A DNA stretch of 6,992 bases. Source: an uncultured Faecalibacterium sp. GTDB taxonomy: Bacteria; Bacillota; Clostridia; Oscillospirales; Ruminococcaceae. The notes under the pieces are model-generated. The model saw only the letters and a program-made list of their open reading frames with translations. It made no database searches and was not told the origin of the DNA. Location: contig CAKSZF010000079.1 in assembly GCA_934525405.1 (NCBI GenBank), forward strand, positions 1 through 6,992, given 5' to 3'. The position numbers and the translations under genes were made by a program. Below, one piece after another: positions 5,457-6,992 of the stretch; position 1 is the stretch's first letter; the number at the start of each line of letters is the position of its first letter.

Positions 5457-5942
5457 ATGGACATTGAAACCATCTACCGGCTCTACTTCCGGGACGTCTG
5501 CCTGTTTTTGCAGGGGCTTACCCGCAGCGAAGCGTTGGCCGAGGAGCTGACGCAAGAGACCTTTTTCCGGGCACTGGACGGCCTGAAAGACTATGACGGC
5601 AAGCAGGATGTGCGGGCGTGGCTGTTTACGGTGGCACGCAACGCCTACTACGACCACTGCCGCCGCGCAAAGCACGCCGCCCCGCTGGAAGATGCCGAAA
5701 CAAAAGCCGCCGACAGCCCGGACATCGCGCAGCTGTTGGTGGACAAGGATGCCGCCTTTACAGTGCATCAGTGTCTGCACGCGCTGGAAGAACCTTACAA
5801 AGAGGTGTTCAGCCTGCGGGTGTTTGGCGAACTGCCTTTTGACCGCATCGGAGCCATTTTTGGCCACAATGCTGCATGGGCGCGGGTGACCTATTACCGC
5901 GCCAAGACCCGTATCCAGACCATGCTGGAACAGCGGAAATGA
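5457..5942 (+). CDS. ECF-family RNA polymerase sigma factor
   Basis: This 161-residue group 4 (extracytoplasmic function) sigma factor directs RNA polymerase to a small regulon. Region 2 (about 7-70) includes IYRLYFRDV, LAEELTQETFFRAL for core binding, and DVRAWLFTVARNAYYDHCRR for -10 recognition. A linker of about 35 residues leads to region 4 (about 105-158), with LHALEEPYKEVFSLRVF and the -35-binding helix-turn-helix at 128-150, ending WARVTYYRAK, a form common in clostridial ECF factors. There is no region 1 or 3, as usual for ECFs. The ATG at 5457 follows the anti-sigma stop by 2 nt, and AAGGG (5446-5450) inside the anti-sigma gene serves as its ribosome site. The order anti-sigma then sigma is the reverse of the usual one. 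It probably transcribes its own operon from 4690-4717. Confidence 0.95.
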   Translation: MDIETIYRLYFRDVCLFLQGLTRSEALAEELTQETFFRALDGLKDYDGKQDVRAWLFTVARNAYYDHCRRAKHAAPLEDAETKAADSPDIAQLLVDKDAAFTVHQCLHALEEPYKEVFSLRVFGELPFDRIGAIFGHNAAWARVTYYRAKTRIQTMLEQRK

Positions 5943-5964
5943 TCGGGAATGCCCTCCGCGCGAA

Positions 5965-6013
5965 CCCTCTCAGTCACGCCTTACGGCGTGCCAGCTCCCC
6001 CGAAAGGGGGAGC
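5965..6013 (+). repeat. Hairpin repeat, copy 3
   Basis: It carries the tag CCCTCTCAGTC, hairpin CACGCC (5975-5980) / GGCGTG (5985-5990), the CCAGCTC junction, and hairpin GCTCCCCC (5994-6001) / GGGGGAGC (6006-6013) with a GAAA loop. The layout is the same as in copies 1 and 2. This is a single copy with no inverted partner within the window. Confidence 0.87.
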
Positions 6014-6019
6014 TTTTTT
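5994..6019 (+). terminator. Repeat-derived intrinsic terminator of the sigma operon
   Basis: The second hairpin of repeat copy 3 (8-bp GC-rich stem, GAAA loop, extendable by A5993-T6014) is followed directly by six T at 6014-6019. It lies 51 nt after the sigma stop and is the only terminator-like structure for that operon on the plus strand. Confidence 0.85.
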
Positions 6020-6062
6020 GTGTGGCGGCAAGGTTTGCCTGTCCGGGAGTTACCCCTTCTGT

Positions 6063-6104
6063 AAAAAAGTGGCTCAGAAACGCCCACAGGCGTTTCTGAG
6101 CCAC
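6063..6104 (-). terminator. Intrinsic terminator of ptsI
   Basis: A perfect 16-bp stem pairs 6069-6084 (GTGGCTCAGAAACGCC) with 6089-6104 around a 4-nt loop. Read on the minus strand it is followed by six T (plus-strand A-run 6063-6068). The plus strand has no T-run directly after the stem, so it mainly serves the minus-strand gene that stops at 6132. The 6105-6131 stretch is AT-rich spacer. Confidence 0.92.
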
Positions 6105-6131
6105 AAATTATAATAATATTTTTTCCGCGGT

Positions 6132-6992
6132 TCAGGCCTTCTCAGAGGGCTTGCTCAGGTCTACGCTGCGGATGATCTTGCGCACCGGCAGGATGCTCTT
6201 GGCGTTCATGGACAGCTCGTCCACGCCCATGCGCAGGAAGGTCTCGGTCAGGGCGGTGTCGGCACCCAGCTCGCCGCAGATGCCTACCCAGATGCCGTGG
6301 CGGTGACCGGCTTCAATGGTCATCTTGATGGCGCGCAGCACGGCGGGGTGATGGGGGTTGAAGAAGGGCTCCAGCTTTGCGTTCTGGCGGTCCAGTGCAC
6401 AGGTGTACTGGGTCAGGTCGTTGGTGCCGATGGAGAAGAAGTCGCACTCGGCGGCCAGCTCGTCCGCGATGAACACGGCGGCGGGGGTCTCGATCATGGT
6501 GCCCACTTCAATGTTCTGCCCCATCTTCACGCCCTCGGCGGTCAGCTCGGCGCGGCACTCTTCCAGAACAGCCTTGGCGTCCTGCAGCTCCCGCAGGCTG
6601 GTGATCATGGGGAACATGATGCTCATGTTGCCGTAGGCGGAAGCCCGCAGCAGCGCACGCAGCTGGGTCTTGAAGAAGTCCTTGCGGGTCAGGCAGATGC
6701 GGATGGCGCGGTAGCCCAGCGCGGGGTTCTCCTCGTGATCCAGCTTCATGTAATCCACGGTCTTGTCTGCGCCGATATCACAGGTGCGCACAACGACCTT
6801 GCGGGGTGCAAGGCTTTCCACTACCTGCTTGTAAGCCTCGAACTGGTAGTCCTCGGTGGGGAAATCCTTGCAGTTCAGGTAGACGAACTCGGTGCGGAAC
6901 AGACCCACGCCGCCGGCGTCGTTCTGCTGCACAGCACCCACATCGCCCATGCCGCCGATGTTGGCAAACACGTTGATGGTCTTGCCGTCCAG
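6132..6992 (-). CDS. ptsI: Phosphoenolpyruvate-protein phosphotransferase (PTS enzyme I), C-terminal half, partial
   Basis: Enzyme I takes phosphate from PEP and passes it to HPr, the first step of PTS sugar uptake in the cytoplasm. The 286 residues visible cover the PEP-binding TIM-barrel domain; the N-terminal HPr-binding and phospho-His domains are beyond the right edge. Visible residue 1 is the codon at 6992-6990, in frame to the edge. Active-site features: Arg33 in GLFRTEF and Arg69 in VVVRTCDIGADK (PEP phosphate binding), Glu168 in IETPAA and Asn191-Asp192 in GTNDLTQY (Mg and PEP binding), and Cys239 in GICGELGAD (the general acid, Cys502 in E. coli). The GTG at 6971 is an internal valine, not a start. 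All key residues are present, so the gene looks functional. It converges on the sigma operon, and its terminator follows the stop. PpsA and PPDK share the fold, but GLFRTEF with GICGELGAD points to enzyme I. Confidence 0.96.
   Translation of the reverse strand: MDGKTINVFANIGGMGDVGAVQQNDAGGVGLFRTEFVYLNCKDFPTEDYQFEAYKQVVESLAPRKVVVRTCDIGADKTVDYMKLDHEENPALGYRAIRICLTRKDFFKTQLRALLRASAYGNMSIMFPMITSLRELQDAKAVLEECRAELTAEGVKMGQNIEVGTMIETPAAVFIADELAAECDFFSIGTNDLTQYTCALDRQNAKLEPFFNPHHPAVLRAIKMTIEAGHRHGIWVGICGELGADTALTETFLRMGVDELSMNAKSILPVRKIIRSVDLSKPSEKA

Noticed and set aside
6109..6114. TATAAT after the ptsI terminator as a plus-strand promoter
   Set aside because: The -35 position falls inside the perfect terminator stem with no match, and no plus-strand gene follows; it is AT-rich spacer.
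1..6992. CRISPR arrays, tRNA or rRNA genes, transposases, phage genes, toxin-antitoxin or defence genes
   Set aside because: I looked on both strands and saw none; there are no regularly spaced direct repeats and no cloverleaf sequences.

Overview
The window looks like part of a chromosome from a gut Firmicute of the Oscillospiraceae/Ruminococcaceae, most likely Faecalibacterium or a close relative. The reasons are GC-rich, Clostridia-type proteins, AGGAG ribosome sites, a T-box leader on an aminoacyl-tRNA synthetase gene, a clostridial MutY cysteine pattern, and small CCCTCTCAG / GCTCCCCC hairpin repeats of a kind I recall from such genomes. The genus is inference; no database was searched.

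Layout, left to right. Positions 1-75 hold the 3' end of a T-box riboswitch (antiterminator and competing terminator), followed by asnS (100-1488) and its terminator. Positions 1555-1713 hold two inverted copies of a hairpin repeat. Next is mutY (1749-2792, GTG start). A sigma-A-type promoter (2890-2918) with a roughly 110-nt structured leader precedes a 62-residue single-pass membrane protein with an acidic tail (3034-3222). A strong terminator (3266-3315) lies almost on the ribosome site of the next gene (3335-4636), which encodes a membrane-anchored protein with a LytM/M23-like C-terminal domain lacking the zinc ligands. After another terminator comes an ECF-type promoter (4690-4717) driving a zinc-finger anti-sigma factor (4762-5454) and an ECF sigma factor (5457-5942). 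That operon ends in a third repeat copy that also forms a terminator. On the minus strand, the C-terminal half of ptsI (PTS enzyme I) runs in from the right edge, stops at 6132 and has its own terminator at 6063-6104.

The genes form several short transcription units. asnS, mutY and ptsI are housekeeping genes (asparaginyl-tRNA charging, 8-oxoG:A repair, sugar phosphotransfer). The anti-sigma/sigma pair looks like a self-controlled envelope-sensing switch. The adjacent LytM-like and small membrane proteins also act at the envelope, but nothing in the sequence proves they share its regulation.

I found no complete new defence or mobile system. The points most worth checking are the hairpin repeat family, whose stems differ in sequence but keep their pairing; a repeat copy used as a terminator; the LytM domain with no metal ligands; the terminator abutting a ribosome site; and the anti-sigma-before-sigma order behind an ECF-like promoter.
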